DNA of 64,000 nt from Actinomadura rudentiformis (GCF_008923185.1 NZ_WBMT01000019.1:62001-126000); one strand, 5' to 3'. Shown: positions 48,232-57,368, numbered from the stretch's first letter. The notes: generated by a model not told the origin, from the letters alone. Translations and numbers: made by a program.

Positions 48232-49077
48232 TCAGCTCTCCGCGGGCATCGACTTGGGCTCCGAACCGATCCACTTCTTGTAGGTGGCGGCCCAGGTGCC
48301 GTTCTTGATGGACTCGGTCACGGCCTCGTTGATGGCCTTGATCAGGTCCTCACTGCCCGTCTTCCTGGCCGCGAAACCGTACTGCTTGCCGGTCGGAATC
48401 TCGCCGGCGACCTCGAACTTGCCGGAGATGTCGCCCTTCTTCATCCAGTCGTTCACCACCGGCAGGTCCTGCAGGACCGCGTCGACCTGACCGGACTGGA
48501 GCGCGAGGAGCTGCTTGCCCGAGTCCTTGAACTCCTTGGGCGTGAAGCCCTTCTCCTTGGCCATGTCGAGGCTGGTGGTGTCGGCCTGAACGCCGAGCTT
48601 GAGGTTCTTGGCCTTGACGTCGTCAAGCGTCTTGAGGCCGGAGCCCTTCTTCACCAGGAGAGCGAGGTACTCGGGGAAGTACGGACGCGAGAAGTTCAAC
48701 ACCTGCTTGCGCTCGTCGGTGATCGTCATGCCGGCCGCCGCCACGTCGCACTTGCGCGAGTTCAGCGCGGCACCGCTCTTGATCAGGTTGAAGTCGAGGC
48801 TGGTGATCTCCTGGGTCAGCCCCAGCTTCTTGGCGGCGAGGTCGATCATGTCGACGTCGAAGCCGACCGTCTTGCCACCCTGGTCGAACTGGAAGGGCGG
48901 GTACGGCAGGTTGGTGCAGACAGTGAGCTTGCCGGCCTTCACCGGCTTGTAGCCGCCGGCGGCCTTGGTCCCGCCCGTGTCTCCACCGTCGTCACCACAG
49001 GCGCTCAGCGCCAGGAGACCGGTCAGGGCAAGCGCGGCCGTCGCTACAACACTACGGCGCAGAGAACCAATGATCAC
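48232..49077 (-). CDS. Amino-acid ABC transporter substrate-binding lipoprotein
   Basis: 281 residues from GTG 49077, preceded by TGGAGGGGGACCT; the open frame to 49179 lacks a signal and is excluded. Signal with lipobox LLALSAC, then KLTVCTNLPYPPFQFDQGGK, GFDVDMIDLAAKKLG, CDVAAAGMTITDERKQVLNF and LKLGVQADTTSLDMAKEKGF, typical of SBP family 3 (polar amino acids). First gene of the three-gene uptake operon. Confidence 0.92.
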   Translation of the reverse strand: MIIGSLRRSVVATAALALTGLLALSACGDDGGDTGGTKAAGGYKPVKAGKLTVCTNLPYPPFQFDQGGKTVGFDVDMIDLAAKKLGLTQEITSLDFNLIKSGAALNSRKCDVAAAGMTITDERKQVLNFSRPYFPEYLALLVKKGSGLKTLDDVKAKNLKLGVQADTTSLDMAKEKGFTPKEFKDSGKQLLALQSGQVDAVLQDLPVVNDWMKKGDISGKFEVAGEIPTGKQYGFAARKTGSEDLIKAINEAVTESIKNGTWAATYKKWIGSEPKSMPAES

Positions 49078-49429
49078 AGGTCCCCCTCCAGTTCGGTTCA
49101 GCGGATCCTCGCAGATCCGGAGGTCAATGGCACATTTTGGCCTACACCAGGCGCTATCTGGATTAAGGCTCCGAAACAATCGGACAACACTGCAACCCCG
49201 CTTGGGAAGATCACCGTAATACGAACGCAGTGCGTAAGATTGGTATCACGCTGTGACGTCATGGTGATGGCCGCCACCTCACACTTCAGGATCGGGCGCG
49301 GTCAGGTATGGCACAATCGGACAACGGGTGACCCCCGTACGTCGCGAGATGCCCAACACGGTGACGGCCAACAGACCGCACCTACGCGGCGGCATCGCCC
49401 GCATACCCAATTCTCTGACAGGGGTCGCT
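49078..49429. other. Divergent regulatory region, amino-acid ABC / malic enzyme
   Basis: 352 nt, relatively AT-rich, without a gene. It contains a 13-bp direct repeat ACAATCGGACAAC (49176-49188 and 49313-49325), the palindrome TGACGTCA (49254-49261) within a GTATCACGC-TGTGACGTCA context, and a possible rightward promoter TTCAGG (49285-49290) with TATGGC (49307-49312). The second direct repeat overlaps that -10 region. Regulators are unknown. Confidence 0.4.
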
Positions 49430-50620
49430 GTGGCTGCTCAGCCCATTCCCAACGAACCGCTCTCCTATGACGACGATCCGGCCTTCCCGCTGCACCGCGG
49501 CGGCAAGCTCGAGGTCCGCTCGACCATCCCGGTGCGCAACAAGGACGATCTGTCCCTGGCTTACACGCCCGGGGTCGCGCGGGTGTGCACGGCCATCGCC
49601 GACCACCCGGAGCTGGCCTACGACTACACCTGGACCTCCAAGGTCGTCGCGGTCGTCACCGACGGCACCGCCGTGCTGGGTCTGGGCGACATCGGCCCGG
49701 CCGCCTCCATGCCGGTCATGGAGGGCAAGTCGCTGCTGTTCAAGGAGTTCGCCGGGGTGGACTCGGTGCCGATCGCGCTGAGCACGACCGACGTCGACGA
49801 GATCGTCGACACCGTGACCCGGATGGCGCCGAGCTTCGGCGGCATCAACCTGGAGGACATCAGCGCGCCGCGCTGCTTCGAGATCGAGGACCGGCTGCGG
49901 GAAGCGCTCGACATCCCGGTCTTCCACGACGACCAGCACGGCACCGCGATCGTGGCGCTGGCGGCGCTGACCAACGCGGCGCGGCTGATCGGCAAGCCGC
50001 TGTCGGACCTGCGCGCCGTGGTCGCCGGGGCGGGCGCCTCGGGGATCGCGGTCTCCCGGATCCTGATCAACGCCGGCATCGGCGACATCGCGCTGTCCGA
50101 CAGCAAGGGCCTCATCTACGAGGGCCGGGACGGCCTCAACCCGATCAAGCAGCGGATCGCCGCGATCACCAACCGGTCGCACCTCAAGGGCTCGACCGAG
50201 GAGGCGCTGCGCGGCGCCGACGTGTTCATCGGCCTGTCCGGGAGCACCGTGCACGAGTCGTGCATCGCCACGATGTCGGACAACGCGATCGTCTTCGCGC
50301 TGTCCAACCCGACTCCCGAGGTGCACCCGGAGGTCGCGCGGCGGCACGCCACGGTGGTCGCCACCGGCCGCAGCGACTTCCCCAACCAGATCAATAACGT
50401 GCTCGCGTTCCCCGGCATCTTCAAGGGCGCCTTCGAGGTGCGGGCGCACTCCATCACCGAGAACATGAAGCTCGCGGCGGCCACCGCGATCGCCGACATC
50501 GTGGGCGACGACCTGGCCCCCGACTACGTCGTCCCGAGCCCGTTCGACGAGCGCGTCGCGCCCGCCGTCACCGCGGCCGTGGCCGCGCAGGCCCGCGCGG
50601 ACGGCGTCAACCGGATATGA
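49430..50620 (+). CDS. NAD(P)-dependent malic enzyme
   Basis: 396 residues from GTG 49430 (AGGGG upstream); the frame is open back to 49328. LAYTPGVARVCTAIADHPEL, VAVVTDGTAVLGLGDIGPAA, GINLEDISAPRCFEIEDRLR, FHDDQHGTAIVALAALTNAA, the NAD(P) loop VVAGAGASGIAV and FALSNPTPEVHPEVA are diagnostic of bacterial malic enzyme. It decarboxylates malate to pyruvate in the cytoplasm, yielding NAD(P)H. The short (~400 residue) form has no C-terminal phosphotransacetylase domain. Confidence 0.95.
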   Translation: MAAQPIPNEPLSYDDDPAFPLHRGGKLEVRSTIPVRNKDDLSLAYTPGVARVCTAIADHPELAYDYTWTSKVVAVVTDGTAVLGLGDIGPAASMPVMEGKSLLFKEFAGVDSVPIALSTTDVDEIVDTVTRMAPSFGGINLEDISAPRCFEIEDRLREALDIPVFHDDQHGTAIVALAALTNAARLIGKPLSDLRAVVAGAGASGIAVSRILINAGIGDIALSDSKGLIYEGRDGLNPIKQRIAAITNRSHLKGSTEEALRGADVFIGLSGSTVHESCIATMSDNAIVFALSNPTPEVHPEVARRHATVVATGRSDFPNQINNVLAFPGIFKGAFEVRAHSITENMKLAAATAIADIVGDDLAPDYVVPSPFDERVAPAVTAAVAAQARADGVNRI

Positions 50621-50658
50621 GGGGCGACCGCGGCGAAGCGAGGATGGTCCCTCATATC
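50614..50658 (+). terminator. Hairpin overlapping the malic enzyme stop
   Basis: GATATGAGGG (50614-50623) and CCCTCATATC (50649-50658) pair perfectly around 25 nt; the TGA stop lies in the left arm. It sits directly before the stronger hairpin at 50666. Confidence 0.5.
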
Positions 50659-50665
50659 TGAGCGA

Positions 50666-50701
50666 ACGGCCCGTGATCCCTAGGCGAGGATCACGGGCCG
50701 T
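50666..50701 (+). terminator. Rho-independent-like terminator after the malic enzyme
   Basis: ACGGCCCGTGATCC (50666-50679) and GGATCACGGGCCGT (50688-50701) form a perfect 14-bp stem with an 8-nt loop, followed by TAATCGT. Confidence 0.8.
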
Positions 50702-50777
50702 AATCGTCTGCGAAGCATCCGTGACGACTGTGAAATCTCCGTTATATCGGGCATGTGGCGATCAATTTGCCGGTCCA

Positions 50778-50789
50778 CACCCATGGGTG
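50778..50789. promoter_or_regulatory. Palindrome in the promoter region of the CGNR gene
   Basis: CACCCATGGGTG is a perfect 12-bp palindrome within a locally AT-rich 213-nt leader region. A TAATAC -10-like box with TTGGCC upstream lies closer to the gene (around 50815-50855). It could be an operator, perhaps for the CGNR protein itself. Confidence 0.35.
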
Positions 50790-50914
50790 CCGCACAATAT
50801 TTCATATTCCGCGTTGGCCACTTCGGTCTCCGGGATGCTCGGAGGTGTAATACTCGACAAGGGGGAATGACACCTACGATTCGCACGATCAGGTCGACTC
50901 CGTCAGGAGCGAAC

Positions 50915-51538
50915 GTGGACCTCGCCTCTTACGCAGACCTGGCGATCGAACTCGTGAACACGCAAGACTCGCAGGCGGACAATCTGCGTGACCTCGACGC
51001 GCTGCGGGAGCTGCTGGTGATCCGGCCCCATCTGGGTGGCCGGGTCTCCCACCGCGACCTCGACGCCATGCGCGAACTGCGCGCCCAGTTGCGCGCCGTC
51101 TTCGTCTCCGCGGTGGCCGGTGACGAAGAGGACGCGATCGACCGGCTCAACTCGCTGCTGATGCACCATCCGGTCCATCCGCAGCTCTCCGGCCACGACG
51201 GCCTGCGCTGGCACCTGCATCTGAACGAGGGCGGCTCGATTCAGGACCGGTACGCGGCGTGGGCGGCGATGGGGCTGGCCGTCAAGGTGAGCGACCGCGG
51301 ACTCGACCGGCTCAGGATCTGCCGCGCCGACGGCTGCGAGCGGGTGTTCTTCGACTCGACGGCCAACATGTCCCAGCGTTACTGCTCGGAACGGTGCGCC
51401 GGCCGGCCGAGCGTGGCCGCGGCCCACCATCCGTCCCGTACGAGCGCCCGGGCGGCGATCGACACCACCGTGCCGGCCCAGCGGCGGTCCTCTCAGCCGG
51501 ACGGACGGAAGACCGAGGCCCGCGACGGCGGCCAGTAA
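50915..51538 (+). CDS. CGNR zinc-finger (ABATE domain) protein, putative regulator
   Basis: 207 residues, GTG 50915 with AGGAG 7 nt upstream. An N-terminal ABATE-type domain (YADLAIELVNTQDS, LRELLVIRPHLGGRVSHRDL, MRELRAQLRAVFVSAVAGDE) is followed by the CGNR-type finger: CRADGCERVFFDSTANMSQR and YCSERCAGRPSVAA (four Cys). A basic, Ser/Arg-rich tail follows. Family members are thought to be ligand-responsive DNA-binding proteins. The 3' end overlaps the convergent sodX gene by 46 nt. Confidence 0.87.
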   Translation: MDLASYADLAIELVNTQDSQADNLRDLDALRELLVIRPHLGGRVSHRDLDAMRELRAQLRAVFVSAVAGDEEDAIDRLNSLLMHHPVHPQLSGHDGLRWHLHLNEGGSIQDRYAAWAAMGLAVKVSDRGLDRLRICRADGCERVFFDSTANMSQRYCSERCAGRPSVAAAHHPSRTSARAAIDTTVPAQRRSSQPDGRKTEARDGGQ

Positions 51539-51828
51539 CACGCGACCACGCGTCCGATCACCAGCTCGTCGGGCACGGCGCCCCAGTTCCAGCTGTCACG
51601 GCGACCACGCGCTCCCTGGTTGTCGCTCTCCAGCCACCAGCCGTCGCCGTCCCGGAACGTGGCGCGCTTCACGGTCAGCGTGCCCGTGCGTTCCGGATGG
51701 CGCGCCACCACGAGGTCGCCGGCCGTCACCCGGCCGCCACGCCGCACGAGCAGCGCGTCGCCCGGACGCAGCGTGGGCGCCATCGAATCCCCCGTCACCG
51801 CGACGACGCGCCACGGAATGCGAAGCAC
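51493..51828 (-). CDS. sodX: Nickel-SOD maturation protease (S26 signal-peptidase family)
   Basis: 111 residues, GTG 51828 preceded by GGGGGAG. It contains the S26 nucleophile motif TGDSMAPTLRPGD (Ser15) and the general-base Lys in LTVKRATF (Lys54), with no membrane helix. Small soluble S26 peptidases next to sodN are the known NiSOD maturation proteases, which remove the N-terminal propeptide so that the His1 amine can bind nickel. Here it is divergent from sodN rather than downstream. Its end overlaps the CGNR gene. Confidence 0.9.
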   Translation of the reverse strand: MLRIPWRVVAVTGDSMAPTLRPGDALLVRRGGRVTAGDLVVARHPERTGTLTVKRATFRDGDGWWLESDNQGARGRRDSWNWGAVPDELVIGRVVACYWPPSRASVFRPSG

Positions 51829-51963
51829 CGCTCCCCCACATGACCTCGGCTTTGACGCTCCGCCCGCATTCCTTCCGCATTGGCGGATACAACACGCCCG
51901 TGAGGGCCGTCCGAGGGGCGGGTCCTAGGCCCAAAGACCGAGCGCCCTGCCCGTACGCCCTCC

Positions 51964-51990
51964 AGGCCACAAGAGTAGTGTCGGTGGCCT
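51964..51990. promoter_or_regulatory. Inverted repeat upstream of sodN
   Basis: AGGCCAC (51964-51970) and GTGGCCT (51984-51990) are inverted repeats around 13 nt, ending 34 nt before the sodN start. Either an operator or a leader hairpin in the 196-nt sodX-sodN intergenic region. No match to a known Nur box is claimed. Confidence 0.4.
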
Positions 51991-52024
51991 GAGCATGATC
52001 CGATACGAGGGAAGGGAAACGCAG

Positions 52025-52426
52025 GTGCTCGTCAACCTTCTGCGTCCGAAGACCACGGTCTCCGCGCACTGCGACCTGCCGTGCGGTGTCTATGACCCGG
52101 CGCAGGCACGCATCGAAGCCGAGTCCGTCAAGGCGATCATCGAGAAGTACGCCGCCAACGAGGACCCGGCCTTCCGGGCCCGGGCGATCCAGATCAAGGA
52201 GCAGCGCTCCGAACTGGTCAAGGAGCACCTCTGGGTGCTCTGGACCGACTACTTCAAACCGCCGCACTTCGAGAAGTACCCGCAGCTGCACCAGCTGTTC
52301 AACGAGGCCACCAAGCTCGCCGGCGCGAGCGGCACCAAGGGCAGCCTCGACGTCAAGGTCGCGGAAGACCTGCTGAGCAAGATCGCGGAGATCGACAAGA
52401 TCTTCTGGGAGACCAAGCAGGCCTGA
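52025..52426 (+). CDS. sodN: Nickel-containing superoxide dismutase
   Basis: 133 residues from GTG 52025 (GAGGGAAGGGAAA upstream). A 14-residue propeptide (LVNLLRPKTTVSA after the initiator) precedes the nickel hook HCDLPCGVYDPAQARIE, giving ligands His15, Cys16 and Cys20 in precursor numbering. VKEHLWVLWTDYFKPPHFEK and IDKIFWETKQA at the C-terminus match Streptomyces NiSOD closely. It dismutates superoxide in the cytoplasm after cleavage by the adjacent SodX protease. Confidence 0.97.
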   Translation: MLVNLLRPKTTVSAHCDLPCGVYDPAQARIEAESVKAIIEKYAANEDPAFRARAIQIKEQRSELVKEHLWVLWTDYFKPPHFEKYPQLHQLFNEATKLAGASGTKGSLDVKVAEDLLSKIAEIDKIFWETKQA

Positions 52427-52492
52427 CCATCCGGGCACACCTGCTCACCACGCTGCAAGAAGGACTCGTCGGGAGTCGCTAGCCTGTCAGGC

Positions 52493-52972
52493 ATGATTCG
52501 GCCTGCGACTCCTGACGATGTCCCCACCATCCTGCGGCTCGTGCACGAGCTCGCGACCTACGAGCGTGCGGCCAACGAGGTGAAGGCGACCGAGGCGGAC
52601 CTGCGGAGCACCCTCTTCGGCGCCGAGCCGAAGGTCTTCGCGCATGTCGCCGAGCACGAGGGCGAAGTCGTGGGCTTCGCCTTGTGGTTCGTTTCGTTCT
52701 CCACCTGGCTCGGCAAGCACGGCATCTACCTCGAAGACCTCTACGTCAGCCCGGACGTGCGTGGGCACGGGTACGGCAAGGCCCTGCTGGCCGAACTCGC
52801 CCGCATCGCCGTGGAGCGCGGATACGGGCGAGTCGAGTGGTCGGTGCTCGACTGGAACACCCCGGCCATCGGGTTCTACAAGTCGCTGGGCGCGACGCCG
52901 CAGGACGAGTGGACCGTCCACCGGCTGACCGGGGAGCCGCTGCGGGCACTCGGCGCCTCAGAGCCCGCCTGA
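52493..52972 (+). CDS. GNAT family N-acetyltransferase
   Basis: 159 residues, ATG 52493. MIRPATPDDVPTILRLVHEL, GIYLEDLYVSPDVRGHGYGK (acetyl-CoA-binding R/Q-x-x-G-x-G/A motif as RGHGYG) and VEWSVLDWNTPAIGFYKSLG resemble spermidine/diamine acetyltransferases (SSAT-like). It is 66 nt after sodN, on the same strand, possibly a separate unit. Substrate likely a small amine; uncertain. Confidence 0.9.
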   Translation: MIRPATPDDVPTILRLVHELATYERAANEVKATEADLRSTLFGAEPKVFAHVAEHEGEVVGFALWFVSFSTWLGKHGIYLEDLYVSPDVRGHGYGKALLAELARIAVERGYGRVEWSVLDWNTPAIGFYKSLGATPQDEWTVHRLTGEPLRALGASEPA

Positions 52973-53007
52973 CCACCCGACCCGCCTGACCTCGGAACGC
53001 GACTGAC

Positions 53008-54237
53008 TCAAATCGCGCTGAGCGTGACGGTCGGGTCCGCCCAACGTTCGTTGGGAACGAGCGGGTACCAGCCGGGGCGGCCGGGGTCGCGGTCGTACGG
53101 GTAGCCACCCAGCTCGCGGTAGAGCTCGACGTACTCCGCGACCTTGTCACGGTCCAGCCGGACACCGAGGCCGGGCCCCGTCGGCACGGGGATCCGGCCG
53201 TCCACGTACCGCAGCTTGCCGCCCTCGATCACGTCGTCGGCGAGGTGGTGGTAGTGCGCGTCCGCGGCGTAGGTCAGGTTGGGCAGGACCGCTCCCAGGT
53301 GCAGCATCGTGGCGAGCTGGATGCCCAGCTCGCCCGAGGAGTGCACCGAGACCCCGACCTGGAACGTCTCGCAGATCCCGGCCGCCTTGACGCAGGGACG
53401 GATGCCGCCCCAGAACGTCGTGTCCAGCAACACCACATCGGCGCTGCGGCGCAGCACGTTGGTAGCGAGCTGTTCGAAGTTCACCACGACGGTGTTCGTC
53501 GCGAGGGGCACGTCGACGCGTTCGCGCACCAGGCGGAGCCCCTCCAGTCCCCAAACGGGGTCTTCGAGGTAGTCGTTGTTGAGATGCTCGATCGCCTTGC
53601 CGAAGCGGACGCCCTCGTCCATGCTCAGCACCGCGTTCGGGTCGTACCGGAGCCGGTCGTCCGGGAACGCCTCCGCCAGCGCCAGGTAGCACTCCAGCTC
53701 GTAGCCGGGCGGGAACACCCCGCCCTTGAGCTTGTGGACCGAGAACCCGTGCTCCTCCTTGAGCGCGCGGGCGTGCGCGACGAGCTGCTCGGGCGTGCGG
53801 ACCTCGCCCGTGTCCTTCCCGGGATACCGGTAGAAGAGGTACGACGCGAACGGGACCGTGTCCCGGATCTTGCCGCCGAGCAGGTCGTACGCGGGGACCC
53901 CGAGGTGCTGGCCGATGAGGTCGATACAGGCGAACTCGATCGCCGCCAGCATCTGTGTGCGGTTGTTGTAGAGGCTGGCCGTCGGGTTGGCGATCTTGAA
54001 GCGGAGCGCCTCCAGCTCGAACGGGTCGTGCCCCTCCAGGTAGGGCGCCAGGGCGCGGAACGCGGCCTCGGCGCTCTCTCCGCCGCCGCCCATCTCGCCC
54101 AGTCCGACCAGCCCGTTGTCCGCCTCGACCTCCACGATCGTGCGGATGAAGCGGCCCCAGTGGGCGCCGTTGCTGTGCAGCAGCGGCGCTTCGAGGGGCA
54201 CCGCGACGGTGGTGGCCCGGATGTCGGTGATCTTCAT
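53008..54237 (-). CDS. Enolase-superfamily sugar-acid dehydratase (glucarate-dehydratase-like)
   Basis: 409 residues. The N-terminal capping domain (MKITDIRATTVAVPLEAPLL) is followed by a barrel with KLKGG (KxK base pair), YDPNAVLSMDEGV, a metal Glu region EDPVWGLEGL, TNTVVVNFEQL, and the SVHSSGELGIQLATM segment with the second catalytic His. These features match the D-glucarate dehydratase subgroup, which abstracts a proton alpha to a carboxylate to form a 2-keto-3-deoxy sugar acid. The ATG follows the GH38 stop with no gap (TAG-ATG), so it is the last gene of the locus. Confidence 0.88.
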   Translation of the reverse strand: MKITDIRATTVAVPLEAPLLHSNGAHWGRFIRTIVEVEADNGLVGLGEMGGGGESAEAAFRALAPYLEGHDPFELEALRFKIANPTASLYNNRTQMLAAIEFACIDLIGQHLGVPAYDLLGGKIRDTVPFASYLFYRYPGKDTGEVRTPEQLVAHARALKEEHGFSVHKLKGGVFPPGYELECYLALAEAFPDDRLRYDPNAVLSMDEGVRFGKAIEHLNNDYLEDPVWGLEGLRLVRERVDVPLATNTVVVNFEQLATNVLRRSADVVLLDTTFWGGIRPCVKAAGICETFQVGVSVHSSGELGIQLATMLHLGAVLPNLTYAADAHYHHLADDVIEGGKLRYVDGRIPVPTGPGLGVRLDRDKVAEYVELYRELGGYPYDRDPGRPGWYPLVPNERWADPTVTLSAI

Positions 54238-57200
54238 CTACACGTTCCCCTTCACCGTGACGGCGACGATCCCGCATGCGGGCAGGCGGACGACCGCGGC
54301 GCCGTCCCGGACGGGCACTTCCTCGACGTCACGGCCGAGGCCGGAGTCGACGAGGGCGCGGCGGAGCCCGGGCAGCCGGAGTCCGGCCTCCACGGGCCCG
54401 TCGGCCAGCGACTGAAGACGCACGACCAGGTCGCCGTCCACCCGGCCGATCGAGGTGATCAGCACGTCCGGGTCGTCGACGGAGACGAAGGCACCCGTCG
54501 CGGCCGCCTCGTCCTCGCCGGTCGCGAGGGTCGCCACGAAGGTGTCGGTGAGCCCGGCGGCGGTCGCCGCACCCAGCCGACGTCCCGGTACGCCGCCCGT
54601 GGCCGAGGCGACGGCGTACCGGAACGTGGTCTCTCCCGACTGTTGCGACGGGAAGTTGGTGTCCCAGATGTTGTTGAGCGCCCAGGAGTAGACCGTGGAC
54701 GGCTCGACATCGAGTGTCGGTGGGAACGGCGCGTACGGCATGTGGATCGAGCCGAACTGCACCAACGGCGCCTCCAGCGTCGCCCACGCGACGGTGAGAT
54801 CGGCGTCTTCGAACGCCGTCCAGTGCCTGATCGGGCGCATGTGCTCCGCCGATCCCGGCACGCTCGGCACGTGGGTGCCGCCGACGCCGCCCGTGAGCTC
54901 CCACACCGACGGCGGCCCGCCGACCGCGAAGGGGAAGGAGAAGAAGACCGCCTCCTTGGCCGCCGTCGGCTGCTTGCCCAGCTGGAAGCGCAGGTCCAGG
55001 CGCGGGACACCCGCGTACAGGTCGATCGTCGTCCGCAGCCAGTCGATGCCCTTGCCGGTCAGCTCCACGACGAGCCGTTCTCCCGCGGGCGTGCGTTCGC
55101 ATCTGACCACACCGGCGTTCCTGCCGATCGCGCGGTCGCCCAGGAGCGTCTTGTCGTGCACGAGCATGTGGCCGGACAGGTGGTTGAAGTGCGGCGCGGT
55201 GGCGTAGCGGTCGTAGATGTACTGGCCGAAGCCCGCAGCCGCGTCGGCGTTCACCAGCTCGCGTCCCGCGACCTTGTCGAAGACCGAGCTGAGATATCCC
55301 TCGGCGAGGTCGTACGTCACCCGGTAGTACTCGTTCTCGATGACGCCGTCGCGGCCGAGGTCGATCGGCTCTGGCGCGGGCGCCTCACCCCGGACCACGT
55401 CCAGCCGTACGTGGCCGAGACCCGGCACGTCCGGGACGACGGCTTCCAGGTGCCGGCCGATCGGGCGGGTCGGCCACTCGTCCGGGTCGACCTCCTCCTC
55501 ACGGTGCGGCACCGGCTCGCCGGTGCGGGCATCCACGATCGTGATCGGGACGTCCACGGCGACCACGTCGCGGGGCAGGAACGCCCGCGCCACGTCAGTA
55601 CGGGCGAACGTGCCCGGGTTGACGACGACGAACGAGGTGAGCGCGTCCCGCGCCGGCCCTTGCGTCGCGCCGAAGCGACGGGCACCTGCCTGGAGCAGGT
55701 CGAGGGCGTCGTCGTAGGACTGGTAACCCACGGCGGACTTGCGGGTCCACTGCAGGCCGCCCGAGTCGTTGCCCTCTTCGGCGTCCTCCCAGGGGTTGGC
55801 GGCGCCCCAGGTGTGCTCATCGAAGAGCGCGGCCTTGTCGTACGCCTCGTCGACGCCTTCGGCCGTCGCCCCGGCGAGGGAGTGCAGGGTCTCAGCGGTG
55901 CGCAGCACGTTCTGCGCCCGCCGGACGTATCCGAGCGGGCGGGCTCCCGAGCCGAGCCCGTCGGCCCACCAGTCCGTCCAGTCACCCTCGTGGACCTGGA
56001 GCTGGTCGAGGTGGTGCTCCTCGACATGCTCGAAGAAGTCGGCGTTGGTCGCCATGCGGAGTCGCGGGTACGCCCACGTCTCGTTCCACCTGCGCGCGAT
56101 CTCGGCGGGCATGATCGACGGTCCCGCGTTGTCGGCGTGCGCGCCCTGCACGCGCAGGTGCACCGCGTCCAGCGCGTCGGGCGCCTTGGCCGCGCCGACC
56201 TGCCCGGGCGCGGCGTACCAGCCGAACGTGCCCGGCCCGTACGGGTAGGGGCGGTCGGCGAGCGAGCCCAGATAGCGCGGCAGCAGGTCTTCGGCCAGGT
56301 CGTAGCCATCGACGAGGCCGACGGTGTTGCCCTCCATGTAGGCCATGCCATGCGGGGTGTCGGTGAACCACACGAGCAGCTCGCGGCCGCTGGGGGCACG
56401 CCACCGGAACGGCCGGCCGAGCTTGTCGCCGCCCGTGATGTACGGAACGGACCGTCCGGCCCAGTTGTGCGCCGCCGCGAGGTAACGTACGCCGGCCGCG
56501 TTGAGCGCGTCGACGACACCCACGACCGCGCCCGGGATGTCGGTGTGCATCGCCGACCGCACGTCGATGCCGTACGACGAACGAAGCCGCTCGACGAAAC
56601 GCAGCTGCCGGTAGAGCTCCTCGACCGAACACGCCTCCGTGTGCAACTGCATCGGGAAGGCGGTGACCTCGATCTGGCCTGCCCGGGACCGTTCGGAGAA
56701 CTCGGCGACCATATCCTCGGGCCGGGTGGCCAGCCAGCGCAACGCAGGCAGCGACGACTCCACCGACCAGCGGAAACGCGCGTCGTCCGGCCAGTCCGCG
56801 GTCTCCTGGGCCAGCCGCAACGCCGCATCCAGATAGTCCAGGTGGTGGCGGAGCACCGTTCCCTGAGTGTCGGTGTAGCCGATGTCCAGGTGGGAGTGAT
56901 GGACGACGAAGACGTTCCACTTGCGCTGCGGCGTGACGTCGAGCGGCGCGGCGCCGACCAGTCCCGCGACGTCGCGCACGCGCAGCGTCAGCCGCCGCGT
57001 CTCGGCGACCTCCGGTACGAGCAGCGTCGCACTCCCCTGGTCGTCCGTCCATCCCGTGGCGACGCCGGAGCCGTCCTCGTCTTCGAGCGCGAGGTCGAGG
57101 CCGCCGGCGGCCTCACCGGTCACGTCGATCCGTACGACCTGCCGAAGGCCCCCGTCGCCGTCCCGCTTGAACAGCGGCAGCACGGCGGCACGGACCGCCA

Positions 57201-57306
57201 GCCCGCGGACGGCGAGGACCTCGACCGAAGAGTCCTGGCGCAGCGCGTCGCGGATCCCGTCATAGTCGGGTGATCCGAGACTGGCCTGCAACAGACGGCT
57301 CGTCAT
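54238..57306 (-). CDS. GH38-type alpha-mannosidase-like glycosidase
   Basis: 1022 residues, ATG 57306 after CAAGGGGAAAC. A ~130-residue N-terminal beta domain precedes VVHHSHLDIGYTDTQGTVLR (metal-binding His/Asp) and RSAMHTDIPGAVVGVVDALN with the nucleophile-type Asp, hallmarks of the GH38 catalytic barrel; the C-terminal ~450 residues are the beta-rich GH38C part. There is no signal peptide, so it probably acts on imported oligosaccharides in the cytoplasm. Substrate linkage is inferred from family; other GH38-like enzymes exist. Confidence 0.85.
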   Translation of the reverse strand: MTSRLLQASLGSPDYDGIRDALRQDSSVEVLAVRGLAVRAAVLPLFKRDGDGGLRQVVRIDVTGEAAGGLDLALEDEDGSGVATGWTDDQGSATLLVPEVAETRRLTLRVRDVAGLVGAAPLDVTPQRKWNVFVVHHSHLDIGYTDTQGTVLRHHLDYLDAALRLAQETADWPDDARFRWSVESSLPALRWLATRPEDMVAEFSERSRAGQIEVTAFPMQLHTEACSVEELYRQLRFVERLRSSYGIDVRSAMHTDIPGAVVGVVDALNAAGVRYLAAAHNWAGRSVPYITGGDKLGRPFRWRAPSGRELLVWFTDTPHGMAYMEGNTVGLVDGYDLAEDLLPRYLGSLADRPYPYGPGTFGWYAAPGQVGAAKAPDALDAVHLRVQGAHADNAGPSIMPAEIARRWNETWAYPRLRMATNADFFEHVEEHHLDQLQVHEGDWTDWWADGLGSGARPLGYVRRAQNVLRTAETLHSLAGATAEGVDEAYDKAALFDEHTWGAANPWEDAEEGNDSGGLQWTRKSAVGYQSYDDALDLLQAGARRFGATQGPARDALTSFVVVNPGTFARTDVARAFLPRDVVAVDVPITIVDARTGEPVPHREEEVDPDEWPTRPIGRHLEAVVPDVPGLGHVRLDVVRGEAPAPEPIDLGRDGVIENEYYRVTYDLAEGYLSSVFDKVAGRELVNADAAAGFGQYIYDRYATAPHFNHLSGHMLVHDKTLLGDRAIGRNAGVVRCERTPAGERLVVELTGKGIDWLRTTIDLYAGVPRLDLRFQLGKQPTAAKEAVFFSFPFAVGGPPSVWELTGGVGGTHVPSVPGSAEHMRPIRHWTAFEDADLTVAWATLEAPLVQFGSIHMPYAPFPPTLDVEPSTVYSWALNNIWDTNFPSQQSGETTFRYAVASATGGVPGRRLGAATAAGLTDTFVATLATGEDEAAATGAFVSVDDPDVLITSIGRVDGDLVVRLQSLADGPVEAGLRLPGLRRALVDSGLGRDVEEVPVRDGAAVVRLPACGIVAVTVKGNV

Positions 57307-57368
57307 GTTTCCCCTTGAACAAATGAGAGCTGGTTGAGAAAAAGCCGATCAAAGCCGGGCGATGCCGA

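Noticed and set aside
53245..57273. 1342-codon plus-strand open frame over the GH38 and dehydratase genes
   Set aside because: Composition is Arg/Asp/Val/Gly-rich without domains; the minus strand carries full catalytic motifs of two known families.
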